From: Pseudomonadota bacterium
GTDB lineage: Bacteria; Pseudomonadota; Gammaproteobacteria; Steroidobacterales; Steroidobacteraceae
Assembly (NCBI GenBank): GCA_018261655.1
Contig: JAGTSG010000004.1
Coordinates: 1-56,690 of the forward strand
Direction of reading: 5' to 3'
Length of the DNA stretch: 56,690 nucleotides
Under the pieces are notes generated by a model that did no database searches, had not been told where the DNA came from, and worked only from the letters and a program-made list of their open reading frames with translations. Shown piece after piece: positions 22,675-31,431 of the stretch (its first letter is position 1; each line of letters starts with the position of its first letter). Made by a program: the position numbers and the translations under genes.

Positions 22675-23982
22675 ATGAAAAGACTGACCCTGGTCCTCGC
22701 CCCCGTGCTGCTGCTGGCGTCCTTCGGCGCGTTCCCGCAGACGCAGGAGCTGTCCGCGCGCGGACAGCAGCTCGACCGGATCGCCGCGGTGGTGAATGAG
22801 GGCGTGGTCCTGAAGAGCCAGGTGGACCAGCAGTACGAGTCGATCGTCGCGAGGCTCAGGCAGCAGGGGGGACAGATGCCGCCCGAGCAGGTGGTGCGGC
22901 AGCAGGTGGTGGAACGGCTCGTCCTGCAGGAGATCCAGGCGCAACGAGCCGCGCGGCTCGGCATCGTCGTCTCCGACGAGATGCTGAACGCGGCGCTGCG
23001 CGAGGTCGCCGGGCGCAACAACATCCCCTTCGACCAGATGCCGAACGCCCTCGCCCGCCAGGGAATCGACTACGCCGCGTACCGCGAGGAGCTGCGGCGC
23101 GAGATGGCGCTCACCATGCTGCGCCAGCGCGACGTGCTGGCGCGTATCTATGTCTCGCCGCGGGAGCTCGACCAGGCGATCGCGCGCCAGGAAGGCCGGT
23201 CGGACCAGAACGCCGAGTACGACGTCTCCCACATCCTGCTGTCGCTGCCCGAGTCGGCCACTTCGCAGCAGATGGAGCAGGTCGAGCGCCGCGCCGAGGA
23301 GGTCTACCAGAAGGCGACGGCCGGCGAGGACTTCGGCCAGCTGGCGATCACCTACTCGCAGGCGCAGTCGGCCCTCGAGCGCGGCAAGCTCGGCTGGCGC
23401 CGCGCGGCACAGCTGCCGCAGTTCATCGCCGAGGAGATCGCAAAGCTGGAGCCCGGCCAGGTGACACGCCCGATGCGAACGCCGACCGGCTTCCACATCG
23501 TGCGCCTCGACGGCGTTCGCGGCGGCGACGGCCCGATGATGGTGGAGCAGGTCCACGCCCGCCACATCCTCATGCGCCCGACCGAGGTCCAGGACGACGC
23601 GACGACCCGGCAGCGGCTCGAGGAGCTGCGCGAGCGCATCCTCGCCGGCGAGGACTTCGCGGCGCTCGCCAGCATCACCTCGGAGGATCCGGGCTCGGCC
23701 ACCCAGGGCGGCGACCTCGGCTGGACGCCGCCCGGGACCTTCGTGCCGGAGTTCGACGCGGCGCTCGGCAAGCTCGCCGAGGGCGAGATCAGCGAGCCTT
23801 TCCGCACGCAGTACGGCTGGCACATCGTGCAGCTCCTCGGCAAGCGCTTCCACGACCAGAGCGACGAGGTGCGCCGTCAGCGCGTCCTGTCCTCCCTGCG
23901 CGAGAGCAAGGCCGACGAGGAGACCGAGCTGTGGCTGCGCCGGCTGCGTGACGAGGCCTACGTCGAATACCACAGCATGTAG
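22675..23982 (+). CDS. surA: Periplasmic chaperone and peptidyl-prolyl isomerase SurA
   Basis: SurA escorts unfolded outer-membrane proteins, LptD among them, through the periplasm. The 435-residue product has a signal peptide (to about residue 22), the N-terminal chaperone module (LDRIAAVVNEGVVLKSQVD) and two parvulin domains (starting EYDVSHILLSLPE and VHARHILMRP). The C-terminal helix is also present. The lptD-surA-pdxA-rsmA order is a classical gammaproteobacterial operon. Confidence 0.96.
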   Translation: MKRLTLVLAPVLLLASFGAFPQTQELSARGQQLDRIAAVVNEGVVLKSQVDQQYESIVARLRQQGGQMPPEQVVRQQVVERLVLQEIQAQRAARLGIVVSDEMLNAALREVAGRNNIPFDQMPNALARQGIDYAAYREELRREMALTMLRQRDVLARIYVSPRELDQAIARQEGRSDQNAEYDVSHILLSLPESATSQQMEQVERRAEEVYQKATAGEDFGQLAITYSQAQSALERGKLGWRRAAQLPQFIAEEIAKLEPGQVTRPMRTPTGFHIVRLDGVRGGDGPMMVEQVHARHILMRPTEVQDDATTRQRLEELRERILAGEDFAALASITSEDPGSATQGGDLGWTPPGTFVPEFDAALGKLAEGEISEPFRTQYGWHIVQLLGKRFHDQSDEVRRQRVLSSLRESKADEETELWLRRLRDEAYVEYHSM

Positions 23983-24012
23983 CGCCAGGCCGCGCCGGCC
24001 CAAGGAGCGCGC

Positions 24013-24990
24013 GTGACGGTCAAGCGGATCGTGCTCACATCGGGCGAGCCGGCGGGCATCGGCCCGGACCTCTGCCTCGCCGTGGCGGCCACCGGCCATC
24101 CCTTCGAACTGGTCGTGGCGGGCGACCCGGACGTACTCGCGGCCCGGGCCGCGGCGCTGGGCTGGTCCGGCGCCTTCGAGCGCTTCGATCCCGCCTCGCT
24201 CCCGCGCGCGCACCTCGCCGGACGACCGAAGCTGCTCGAACGCCGGATCGCGGCGCCCGTCGCTCCCGGACGACTCGATCCGGCCAACGCACCGTACGTC
24301 CTTGCGCTGCTCGACGCCGCGGCCGACGGCTGCCAGCGCGGCGAGTTCGCCGCGATGGTGACCGCGCCGGTCCACAAGGGCGTGATCAACGAGGCTGGCG
24401 TCCCGTTCCAGGGTCACACCGAGTACCTGGCGGCCAGGCTCGGTTGCAGGCGCCCCGTGATGCTGCTGGTCGCCGGCGGGCTGCGCGTGGCGGTGGCCAC
24501 GACGCACCTGCCGCTGCGCAAGGTGCCCGATGCGCTGTCGCGCGAGTTGCTGGTCGAGACGCTGGTCGTCCTGGACGAGGGGCTGCGCACGCGCTTCAGG
24601 ATGAAGGCCCCGCGTATCCTGGTGTGCGGCCTCAACCCCCACGCCGGGGAGGGCGGCCACATGGGCACGGAGGAAATCGACGTGATCGGACCTGCGATCA
24701 CGGCGGCGCAGGCGCTGGGCATCGATGCGCGGGGACCGGTGCCGGCGGACACGGCCTTCACGCCCGCTTCCCTGGCGGGTGGCGATGCGGTGCTGGCGAT
24801 GTTCCACGACCAGGGGCTGCCGGTACTGAAGCACGCCGGCTTTGGCCGCGGGGTCAACGTCACGCTCGGCCTGCCGATCATCCGCACGTCCGTGGACCAC
24901 GGCACTGCCCTCGACCTCGCGGCGACGGGCCGTGCCGACCCCGGCAGCCTGCGGGCGGCCCTGGACCTCGCGGCATGGATCGCGGATTGA
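24013..24990 (+). CDS. pdxA: 4-hydroxythreonine-4-phosphate dehydrogenase
   Basis: PdxA oxidises 4-phosphohydroxy-L-threonine in the DXP-dependent route to vitamin B6. The 325-residue protein has the N-terminal [12 protein letters not shown] and the metal-site segments [39 protein letters not shown] and [13 protein letters not shown] 24013 is preceded by AAGGAG with a 5-base spacer, which supports this start. It overlaps the start of rsmA by 16 bases. Confidence 0.95.
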   Translation: MTVKRIVLTSGEPAGIGPDLCLAVAATGHPFELVVAGDPDVLAARAAALGWSGAFERFDPASLPRAHLAGRPKLLERRIAAPVAPGRLDPANAPYVLALLDAAADGCQRGEFAAMVTAPVHKGVINEAGVPFQGHTEYLAARLGCRRPVMLLVAGGLRVAVATTHLPLRKVPDALSRELLVETLVVLDEGLRTRFRMKAPRILVCGLNPHAGEGGHMGTEEIDVIGPAITAAQALGIDARGPVPADTAFTPASLAGGDAVLAMFHDQGLPVLKHAGFGRGVNVTLGLPIIRTSVDHGTALDLAATGRADPGSLRAALDLAAWIAD

Positions 24991-25778
24991 AGCACCGCGC
25001 CCGCAAGCGCTTCGGCCAGCACTTCCTGCACGATCGCGGCGTCATCGAGCGGATCGTCGCGGCCATCGACCCTCGCTCCGGCGACCGCCTGGTCGAGATC
25101 GGGCCCGGGCTCGGCGCACTGACCCTGCCGTTGCTCGAGCGCGCCGGCCGCCTGGAGGTCATCGAGATCGACCGCGACGTGATTCCCCCGCTCCTCGAGC
25201 GCTGCCGCGGCCACGGCGAGCTGATCGTCCACGTCCAGGACGTGCTCGGGACGGACTTCGCGGCGCTAGCGGCCGGGGGTCCGCCGCTGCGGGTGTGCGG
25301 CAACCTTCCCTACAACATATCCACGCCGCTGCTGTTCCACCTGCTCGGCACCTCGTCCTCGATCCGCGACATGCACTTCATGCTGCAGAAGGAGGTCGTG
25401 GACCGGATGGTGGCGCCGCCCGGCGGCAAGGACTACGGCAGGCTGACCGTCATGCTCGCGGCCTCCTGTCGCTGCGAGCGCCTGTTCCGGGTCGGCACCG
25501 GCGCCTTTTCGCCGCCGCCGAAGGTCGACTCCGCAGTGGTCCGCATCGTGCCGCTCGCTGCGCCGCCGTTCCCGCTGGCCGACCGGGCGCGCTACGCGAG
25601 CGTCGTGGCCGCGGCGTTCTCGATGCGCCGCAAGACGCTGCGCAACTCGCTGCGGGGCGTTGTCGGGGAGGAAGCCTTCGACGCCGCCGGCATCGATGCC
25701 CGGCGCCGCGCGGAGACACTCCGTCCCGACGAATTCGCGGCGCTCGCCGCCTCGCCCGCGCCGCGCCCGGCCGTATAA
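24975..25778 (+). CDS. rsmA: 16S rRNA (A1518/A1519) dimethyltransferase
   Basis: RsmA (KsgA) dimethylates two adjacent adenines in helix 45 of 16S rRNA during 30S maturation. The 267-residue protein has [10 protein letters not shown] at its start, the SAM motif [10 protein letters not shown] and the adenine-methylase motif NLPYNIS. ATG 24975 overlaps pdxA by 16 bases; a TTG at 24987 overlapping the pdxA stop is an alternative that would give [11 protein letters not shown]. The stop codon overlaps the -10 element of the next gene. Confidence 0.95.
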   Translation: MDRGLKHRARKRFGQHFLHDRGVIERIVAAIDPRSGDRLVEIGPGLGALTLPLLERAGRLEVIEIDRDVIPPLLERCRGHGELIVHVQDVLGTDFAALAAGGPPLRVCGNLPYNISTPLLFHLLGTSSSIRDMHFMLQKEVVDRMVAPPGGKDYGRLTVMLAASCRCERLFRVGTGAFSPPPKVDSAVVRIVPLAAPPFPLADRARYASVVAAAFSMRRKTLRNSLRGVVGEEAFDAAGIDARRRAETLRPDEFAALAASPAPRPAV

Positions 25779-25779
25779 T
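25774..25779 (+). promoter_or_regulatory. Consensus -10 element of the usp-apaG-apaH unit
   Basis: A perfect TATAAT overlaps the rsmA stop codon, about 48 bases before the usp ATG. No -35 match is visible 16-18 bases upstream. A second, weaker TATAGT follows at 25783-25788. Confidence 0.45.
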
Positions 25780-25826
25780 CGGTATAGTGCGACAGGCGGC
25801 GGATTTCGCTGCAAGGAGGCGTGGTC

Positions 25827-26258
25827 ATGGGGGTTTACGCGAAAATCCTGCTCGTCGTGGACCTGTCCGACGACAGCGGGAAGATCGGCGAGCGGGCCCG
25901 CGCCCTGGCCGCCACCTGCGGCGCAGAGCTGTCCCTGCTGCACGTCGTCGAGTACGTGCCCGTCGAGCCGATGGGCGAAACCCTGCTGCCGGCCGTGCAG
26001 ATCGAGGAGGAGCTCGTCGCGCGCGCCCGGGAGCGGCTCGCGGCGCTGGCCTCGCGCCTCGGCCTCGGGTCGGCGCAGCGCGAGGTCGCCAGCGGGAACA
26101 TCAAGGCGGAGATCGTGCGCGTCGCGCAGGAACGTGGCGCCGACCTCATCGTGCTGGGCAGCCGCGAGCGCCACGGCCTGTCCATCATGGTCAACTTCAC
26201 CGAGGACACGGTGCTGCACGCTGCGCCCTGCGACGTGCTGGCCGTCAGGTTGCGCTGA
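25827..26258 (+). CDS. Universal stress protein, UspA type
   Basis: This is a 143-residue cytoplasmic Usp-fold protein ([25 protein letters not shown]...). The C-terminal loop reads [32 protein letters not shown] and lacks the Gly-x2-Gly pattern of ATP-binding Usps, so it groups with the non-ATP-binding UspA type. AAGGAGG (25813-25819) lies 7 bases from ATG 25827, which argues against the upstream GTG at 25821. The stop overlaps the apaG ATG (TGATG). The specific stress role is unknown. Confidence 0.9.
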   Translation: MGVYAKILLVVDLSDDSGKIGERARALAATCGAELSLLHVVEYVPVEPMGETLLPAVQIEEELVARARERLAALASRLGLGSAQREVASGNIKAEIVRVAQERGADLIVLGSRERHGLSIMVNFTEDTVLHAAPCDVLAVRLR

Positions 26259-26674
26259 TGGGCGCACCCACGACACGGTCACGGGACCCCGACATGCGCG
26301 GGACACGACACCTCATTTCCGTCGACGTGGACACGCGCTACCTCGAGGACCAGTCGAGTCCCCGAGAGGGCCGATTCGTGTTCGCCTACACGATCACCAT
26401 CCGTAACGAGGGCGACGTGCCGGCCCGCCTGCTGAAACGCCGCTGGCTGATCACGGACGCCAACGGCAAGGTCCAGGAGGTGCGCGGCGAGGGCGTCGTC
26501 GGCGAGCAGCCCTACCTCAAGCCCGGCCAGGGCTTTCGCTACACCTCGGGCGCGGTGCTCGAGACGCCGGTCGGCGCCATGCAGGGCGCCTACGAGATGC
26601 TGGCGGACGATGGCGTCGCCTTCGACGCGCCGATCGCGCCGTTCACCCTGGCGATGCCCGGCACCATCCATTAA
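26258..26674 (+). CDS. apaG: Co2+/Mg2+ efflux-associated protein ApaG
   Basis: ApaG is a small fibronectin-III-like protein genetically linked to cobalt/magnesium efflux; its molecular role is unclear. The product is 138 residues from ATG 26258, which overlaps the usp stop. An internal ATG at 26294 would give 126 residues, nearly the E. coli length, and may be the true start. Family motifs [40 protein letters not shown] and [20 protein letters not shown] are all present. apaH follows after 14 bases. Confidence 0.93.
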   Translation: MGAPTTRSRDPDMRGTRHLISVDVDTRYLEDQSSPREGRFVFAYTITIRNEGDVPARLLKRRWLITDANGKVQEVRGEGVVGEQPYLKPGQGFRYTSGAVLETPVGAMQGAYEMLADDGVAFDAPIAPFTLAMPGTIH

Positions 26675-26688
26675 GGGCCAGCCGGAAC

Positions 26689-27519
26689 TTGGCTGTCTAC
26701 GCTGTCGGAGACGTCCAGGGGTGCCGCGACGAGCTGCTCGCCCTGCTCGACCGGCTGCGCTTCGATCCCGCGCTGGACCGGCTGTGGCTGACCGGCGACC
26801 TGGTCAATCGCGGCCCGGATTCGCTGGGCGTGCTGCGCCTGGTGCGCGGCCTGGGCGCGACGGCCGTGGCCGTGCTGGGCAACCACGACCTTCACCTGCT
26901 GGCCGTGGCCTGCGGGCACGGCCCGGGACGCCGGGACCCGGGCATCGAGCAGGTGCTCGCGGCGCCGGATCGCGAGGAACTGCTCGACTGGCTGCTCCGG
27001 CGCCCGCTGCTGCACCACGAACCGGCGCTCGGCTGGACCCTGGTCCACGCCGGGCTGCCGCCGGACTGGGACCTTGCGACCGCCGTCTCCTGCGCGCGCG
27101 AGGTCGAGTCAGCGCTTGCCGGCGATCCCGAATCGCTGTTCGGCAGCATGTACGGCAACGAGCCGCGCCGGTGGTCGCCCACGCTCGCCGGCGTCGCGCG
27201 TTACCGGTACATCATCAACTGCATGACGCGGTTGCGCTACGTGGACGCCGGGGGATCGGTGCTCCTGTCGCTGAAGGGACCGCCGCAACAGGCGCCTTCC
27301 TTCGCGATCCCCTGGTTCCGTCACCCCGCCCGGGCGACCGCGGGCGAGCGCATCGTGTTCGGGCACTGGTCGACGCTGGGCCTGAACCGCGAGGCCGGCA
27401 CGCTCTGCCTCGACGGCGGCTGCGTGTGGGGCGGCCGTCTGTGTGCTGCGCGGCTGGACCGCGACGAGCCGCCGGTGGCCCTCGATTGCGCCGGCCACCG
27501 CGTGCCGGGCGAGGACTGA
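26689..27519 (+). CDS. apaH: Symmetrical bis(5'-nucleosyl)-tetraphosphatase
   Basis: ApaH hydrolyses Ap4A to two ADP and has RNA-decapping activity on Np4-capped RNA in E. coli. The 276-residue product starts at TTG 26689 (LAVYAVGDVQGC). Metallophosphoesterase motifs are GDVQGC, GDLVNRGPDS, GNHD and the later HAGLPP and GHWS. The first motif has Gln where E. coli has His (GDVHG), a variant also found in other Gammaproteobacteria. The stop abuts that of the convergent next gene. Confidence 0.95.
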   Translation: MAVYAVGDVQGCRDELLALLDRLRFDPALDRLWLTGDLVNRGPDSLGVLRLVRGLGATAVAVLGNHDLHLLAVACGHGPGRRDPGIEQVLAAPDREELLDWLLRRPLLHHEPALGWTLVHAGLPPDWDLATAVSCAREVESALAGDPESLFGSMYGNEPRRWSPTLAGVARYRYIINCMTRLRYVDAGGSVLLSLKGPPQQAPSFAIPWFRHPARATAGERIVFGHWSTLGLNREAGTLCLDGGCVWGGRLCAARLDRDEPPVALDCAGHRVPGED

Positions 27520-28077
27520 TCAACGCGCCGGCCTGGCGGCGTCCGCTGACGGCACGCCCTCGAGGACCTCGAACTTCAGCGCGAACGAGCTGCCCGACAG
27601 CTGGTGCGGGATGCAGTTGATGTCGCCGTCGACCCGCCGCGTCGTGAACCTGGGCAGGATGCGGTCGCGGAACTGCTCGACCAGCTCGCAGTCGCCGGGC
27701 TCGAGCTGACGAGGCTCGTGGCGCGACAGCGTGACGGCCTTCCACCGGGCCAGGACCGGCTCGCCGGCGGCGTGCAGGCCGGGCGCGGCGAGCTCCGCCG
27801 TATGGAACACGAGGCGCACCCTGGGAAACTCGGTGACGCCGCCGGGACCGTCGGCGCAGGCCCCGAGCGTGACCTTGAAGCCACGGCGGGCCCCGCTCGC
27901 CTCCAGCAGCACGCGCATCTTGTCGCGCAGTCCCTCACAGGAGTAGCGGGTGGTGAAACCCACGTAGGTGAAGTCGACCTCGTGCTGCTGCCACGCCGCG
28001 GACAGCTCCTGCCCGGCGGCGGGCAGGGCCATGCCGACGAGCAACAGCGTTGCCAGCAGCGGGGAGCAAGGCTTCAA
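27520..28077 (-). CDS. Uncharacterised secreted protein
   Basis: I do not recognise this 185-residue protein. It starts at TTG 28077 with an AGGAG seven bases upstream. It has a signal peptide (MKPCSPLLATLLLVGMALPAAGQE), so it should be periplasmic. The mature part has four cysteines (YSCEGL, LGACADG, GDCELV, NCIPHQ), enough for two disulfides, and a mixed beta-rich appearance. No metal or catalytic motif stands out. It lies alone between apaH (convergent, stops abutting) and the kynurenine genes (divergent). Confidence 0.8.
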   Translation of the reverse strand: MKPCSPLLATLLLVGMALPAAGQELSAAWQQHEVDFTYVGFTTRYSCEGLRDKMRVLLEASGARRGFKVTLGACADGPGGVTEFPRVRLVFHTAELAAPGLHAAGEPVLARWKAVTLSRHEPRQLEPGDCELVEQFRDRILPRFTTRRVDGDINCIPHQLSGSSFALKFEVLEGVPSADAARPAR

Positions 28078-28192
28078 AGGTGACTCCTGCCAGGCCGGTG
28101 TGGGCTCGACGGCGCAGCCGGCTCCGTCGACCCGATCAGACCCTGAAAGCCCTCGCAGGTTCCGCCCATCCGGCCCGACGCGATCGGGCGGC

Positions 28193-28198
28193 TATAAT
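28193..28198 (+). promoter_or_regulatory. Consensus -10 element of the cyclase-kynU unit
   Basis: A perfect TATAAT in an otherwise GC-rich 138-base divergent gap, 18 bases before the first ATG. No -35 is visible, like several other -10s in this window. Confidence 0.45.
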
Positions 28199-28215
28199 GC
28201 CGCGTCCCCAGGCGC

Positions 28216-29052
28216 ATGGAAGCCCGAATGACCGTGATGCATTTCGAACAGGATGGGCAGCGGCTGGTCGCCGACCTCGCGGATCCGCTGCCGATCGCCG
28301 TGCCGCTCGACTTCGACGGTCCCCAGCCGGGCTTCCACGCCGCCGCGCGGGCGAGCTCCCAGGCGCTGCGCGATGGCGGCTTCGTAGGCGACACCCGTGA
28401 GGGCGGCAGCTGCAACTGCGAGCAGCTCACGATCGTCCCCCACTGCAACGGCACGCATACGGAGTGCGTCGGCCACGTGACCGACGAGCGCATCAGCGTC
28501 ACCGAGACCCTGCGCGGCGGCATGCACCTCGCCCTCGTGCTGTCGGTGCAGCCGGTGGCCGCGGGAGGCTCGGGGGAGTCCTCCGACCCTGTCCCTGCGG
28601 CCGACGACCTCCTGATCACGGCCTCCGCGCTGGCGCGGGCGGCCGGGGCGCACGTCGGCTTGTCGCCGCAGGCACTGGTCATCCGGACGCTGCCCAACAC
28701 GGTGGAGCGCATGTCGCGCCGGTACGCCGGCCCGGCGCCGGCGCCCTTCCTGTCGCGCGAGGCCGCCCGCTGGCTGGTGGACCGGGGCGTCGAGCATGTC
28801 GTGCTGGACGTGCCATCTGCCGACCGGGCCGAGGACCATGGACGGCTCACGGCGCACCGCATCTTCTTCGGCCTTCCGCCCGGCAGCCGGCGCGCCCCGG
28901 AAGCGACGCGCCCACAGGCGACGATCACGGAGCTGGCGTTCGTGGCGCCGATGATCCGCGACGGCTGGTACCTCCTCGACCTGCAGGTCCCGGCCTTCCT
29001 CTCGGACGCGGCCCCGAGCCGGCCGCTGCTCTACCCGGTGAGGTTCGCATGA
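28216..29052 (+). CDS. Cyclase-family hydrolase, putative kynurenine formamidase
   Basis: This 278-residue protein belongs to the cyclase family of metal hydrolases, which includes kynurenine formamidase KynB. The ATG is shared with the stop-overlapping kynU, so N-formylkynurenine or a related amide is the likely substrate. The usual metal motif HxGTHxDxxxH appears here as C77-N-G-T-H81-T-E83-C-V-G-H87, with Cys and Glu replacing the first His and the Asp. It also carries a long insert (about residues 95-130) rich in Gly/Ser/Asp. ATGs at 28228 and 28237 are alternative starts. Activity is inferred, not certain. Confidence 0.75.
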   Translation: MEARMTVMHFEQDGQRLVADLADPLPIAVPLDFDGPQPGFHAAARASSQALRDGGFVGDTREGGSCNCEQLTIVPHCNGTHTECVGHVTDERISVTETLRGGMHLALVLSVQPVAAGGSGESSDPVPAADDLLITASALARAAGAHVGLSPQALVIRTLPNTVERMSRRYAGPAPAPFLSREAARWLVDRGVEHVVLDVPSADRAEDHGRLTAHRIFFGLPPGSRRAPEATRPQATITELAFVAPMIRDGWYLLDLQVPAFLSDAAPSRPLLYPVRFA

Positions 29053-30314
29053 GCCTCGACCTGACGCTCGATGCCGCGCAGGCGGCGGATGCGGCCGATC
29101 CGCTCTCGTCGTGGCGCGGCGAATTCCACTTTCCCGATGGTCCGGGCGGACGACCCGCAACCTACCTCTGCGGCAACTCGCTCGGCCTGCAGCCGCGCCA
29201 GGTCGTCGCCGAGGTGGCGCGGGTGCTCGCGGACTGGCAGCGCCTCGCCGTGCTGGGCCACCATGGCGGCGACGCCCACTGGCTGACCTATCAGGACGCG
29301 CTGGCGCCGTCGCTCGCCCGCCTGCTCGGCGCCGCGCCCGACGAAGTGACGGCCATGGCCTCGCTGACCATCAACCTGCACCTGCTGATGGCGAGCTTCT
29401 ACCGGCCGACCCGCGCGCGCTACGCGATCCTCGTGGAGGCCGGCGCCTTCCCCTCCGACCGCTATGCGATGGCCGCGCAGTTGCGGCACCACGGTCTCGA
29501 CCCGGCCGAGGCGCTGGTGCAGGTCGCCCCGCGCGCGGGCGAGTCCTGCCTGCGCGAGGAGGACATCGAGGCCGCGATCGCGCGCGAGGGCGACCGGCTG
29601 GCCCTGGTGCTGATGCCCGGCGTGCAGTACCTCACCGGCCAGTTTCCCGACCTCGCGCGGCTGCGTCGCGCCGCGCATGCCGTCGGTGCCCGCTTCGGGC
29701 TCGACCTGGCGCACGCCGTCGGCAACGTGCCTCTCGCGCTGCACGACTGGGGCGTGGATTTTGCGGTGTGGTGCTCCTACAAGTACCTGAACGGCGGGCC
29801 GGGCGCGACCGCCGGACTGTTCGTGCATGCGCGGCACCACGACACGGAGCTGCCGCGGCTCGCCGGCTGGTACGGCAACGAGCTGAAGACCCGCTTCCGC
29901 TTCGACGAGCGCTTCGTGCCCGAACGGGGCGCGGCCGGCTGGCAGGTGTCCAACGGGCCGATCCTCGGCATGGCGCCTCTCAGGGCGTCGCTCGCGCAGT
30001 TCGACGCAGCGGGTCTCGACACGCTGGTGGCTCGCTCGCGGCGCCTGACCCGCTACCTCGAGGCCTTGCTCGACGCGCGGCTCGGCGAGCGGATCGAGGT
30101 CATCACGCCCCGCGAGCTGCATGCGCGTGGTGCACAGTTGTCGGTACGCGCCCGCGCCGGCCGCGACGCGAGCCGCACCCTGTTCGAGCGCCTGGTCGCC
30201 GCCGGGGTGGTCTGCGACTGGCGCGAGCCGGGCGTCATCCGCCTCGCGCCCGCGCCGCTGTACAACTCGTTCGAGGACTGCTGGCGCTGCGTCGAGGCGA
30301 TGCGTCAGGCCTGA
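29049..30314 (+). CDS. kynU: Kynureninase
   Basis: KynU cleaves kynurenine or 3-hydroxykynurenine to anthranilate or 3-hydroxyanthranilate plus alanine. The 421-residue PLP enzyme has YLCGNSLGLQPR at its start, the aspartate segment FGLDLAHAVGNVP and the Schiff-base lysine K245 (WCSYKYLNGGPG). The ATG overlaps the stop of the upstream cyclase-family gene (ATGA). No tryptophan dioxygenase, kynurenine monooxygenase or HAD dioxygenase gene is in this window. The last 10 bases overlap the convergent folA. Confidence 0.95.
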   Translation: MSLDLTLDAAQAADAADPLSSWRGEFHFPDGPGGRPATYLCGNSLGLQPRQVVAEVARVLADWQRLAVLGHHGGDAHWLTYQDALAPSLARLLGAAPDEVTAMASLTINLHLLMASFYRPTRARYAILVEAGAFPSDRYAMAAQLRHHGLDPAEALVQVAPRAGESCLREEDIEAAIAREGDRLALVLMPGVQYLTGQFPDLARLRRAAHAVGARFGLDLAHAVGNVPLALHDWGVDFAVWCSYKYLNGGPGATAGLFVHARHHDTELPRLAGWYGNELKTRFRFDERFVPERGAAGWQVSNGPILGMAPLRASLAQFDAAGLDTLVARSRRLTRYLEALLDARLGERIEVITPRELHARGAQLSVRARAGRDASRTLFERLVAAGVVCDWREPGVIRLAPAPLYNSFEDCWRCVEAMRQA

Positions 30315-30844
30315 GCGGGCCGCTCGAGCGCCAGGAAGCTGTAGTCGAACTCGTTGCGCTCGTCCGCCGCGTGGCGCTCCTCGGCCACGACCCGCCAGCC
30401 CGACCAGTCCATCCCGGCCAGGAAGGTGTCTCCGTCGGGATGCGCGTGAACGCGCGTGAGCTCGATGCGCGAGAGCCGCGGCCAGCAGAGCGCGTAGACC
30501 TCGGCCCCGCCGATGACCATCAGCTGCGGCGCATCGCCCGCCGCGGCGACGGCCTTGTCGAGCGAGTGCACCGCCGTGGCCCCGGGCGCCGACCACCGCG
30601 GATCGCGGGTCAGCACCAGGTTGGCGCGGCCGGGCAGCGGCTTGCCGAGCGACTCGAAGGTCCTCCGGCCCATCAGCACCGGCTTGCCGAGCGTGATGGC
30701 CTTGAACCGGCGCAGGTCGCCGGAGAGGCGCCACGGCAGCCGGCCGTCGCGGCCGATGACGCCGTTCTCGGCCATGGCCAGCACGGCGACCAGCTGTGGA
30801 GCCCTCGCGGCGGTCAGGCGCCGATCGTGCATGTCGCCGGCCAC
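30305..30844 (-). CDS. folA: Dihydrofolate reductase
   Basis: FolA regenerates tetrahydrofolate after ThyA, whose gene lies one gene away. The 179-residue protein has AMAENGVIGRDGRLPW, LMGRRTFESLGKPLPGR and VIGGAEVYA, with an N-terminal extension of about 18 residues compared with E. coli. The start is GTG 30844; ATG 30832 would be a shorter alternative. Its final codons overlap those of convergent kynU. Confidence 0.95.
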   Translation of the reverse strand: MAGDMHDRRLTAARAPQLVAVLAMAENGVIGRDGRLPWRLSGDLRRFKAITLGKPVLMGRRTFESLGKPLPGRANLVLTRDPRWSAPGATAVHSLDKAVAAAGDAPQLMVIGGAEVYALCWPRLSRIELTRVHAHPDGDTFLAGMDWSGWRVVAEERHAADERNEFDYSFLALERPAQA

Positions 30845-30859
30845 CGGGACCCCTGCGTC

Positions 30860-31402
30860 TCAGTGACGGTTGGCCGACCGCCCGTGCGCGTGGTGCTCGG
30901 GCTTCGCGGGCCGGCCGCCCGCCTGCTTCCGGCGCGGGCGCCTGGGCGGCAGCAGCATCGTGCCGCGGCAGCCAGCCGCCCCGCAGCGGCAGGCGAAGAT
31001 CTCGTCGATCTCCGGCGGGTCGCCCGGCTCGCGCTGGATCTGGTAGTCGTAGGAGAGCTCCTCGCCCGGCTGGATCGTGCGCAGCGCCCGGATGAACACG
31101 CGGCGGTCCTCGATGATCGTCTCGCAGTTCGGCTCGCAGGCGTGGTTGATGTATCGCGCCGCGTTGCCGCCCACGCCCGCGTCGATCACCGTGCGCTTGT
31201 CGACGATGAACAGGAACGTGTGGTTGTCCTCGATCGGGCGGTCCTCGTAGCGCCGGTCGGCCTCCTCGTGCGAGACGCGCTCGCCGACGTACTCGATGAC
31301 GCGGGTGCCCTTGCGGATGCGCCGCGCGGCGAACACGCCGCGTCCGTGGATCCTCGACTGGCGCACCCGGTACAGCGGCCCGCGGCCGCTCGTGGAACTC
31401 AT
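30860..31402 (-). CDS. SET-domain protein-lysine methyltransferase
   Basis: This small 180-residue protein consists of a SET domain plus a post-SET zinc motif, as in eukaryotic histone methyltransferases. The SAM-binding start SRIHGRGVFAARRIRKGTRVIEYVGE, the pseudoknot RYINHACEPNC (N86-H87) and ELSYDY are intact. The post-SET cysteines are C138, C140 and C145 (CRCGAAGC), with another Cys in the SET core available to complete the zinc site. The basic tail (PPRRPRRKQAGGRPAK) could bind nucleic acid. A purine-rich ribosome site precedes ATG 31402. The substrate is unknown. It sits between thyA and folA. Confidence 0.88.
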   Translation of the reverse strand: MSSTSGRGPLYRVRQSRIHGRGVFAARRIRKGTRVIEYVGERVSHEEADRRYEDRPIEDNHTFLFIVDKRTVIDAGVGGNAARYINHACEPNCETIIEDRRVFIRALRTIQPGEELSYDYQIQREPGDPPEIDEIFACRCGAAGCRGTMLLPPRRPRRKQAGGRPAKPEHHAHGRSANRH

Positions 31403-31431
31403 CGTCTTCCCTCTCCTGCTGGTGGCGCGGC

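Noticed and set aside
21721-24900. A 1059-codon open frame antisense to lptD, surA and pdxA
   Set aside because: Same compositional effect; no start-site signal and no recognisable domain, whereas the plus-strand genes are unmistakable.
26689-26706. His to Gln change in the first metallophosphoesterase motif of ApaH as an inactivating mutation
   Set aside because: GDxQG is a common natural variant in ApaH of other Gammaproteobacteria and the remaining motifs are intact.
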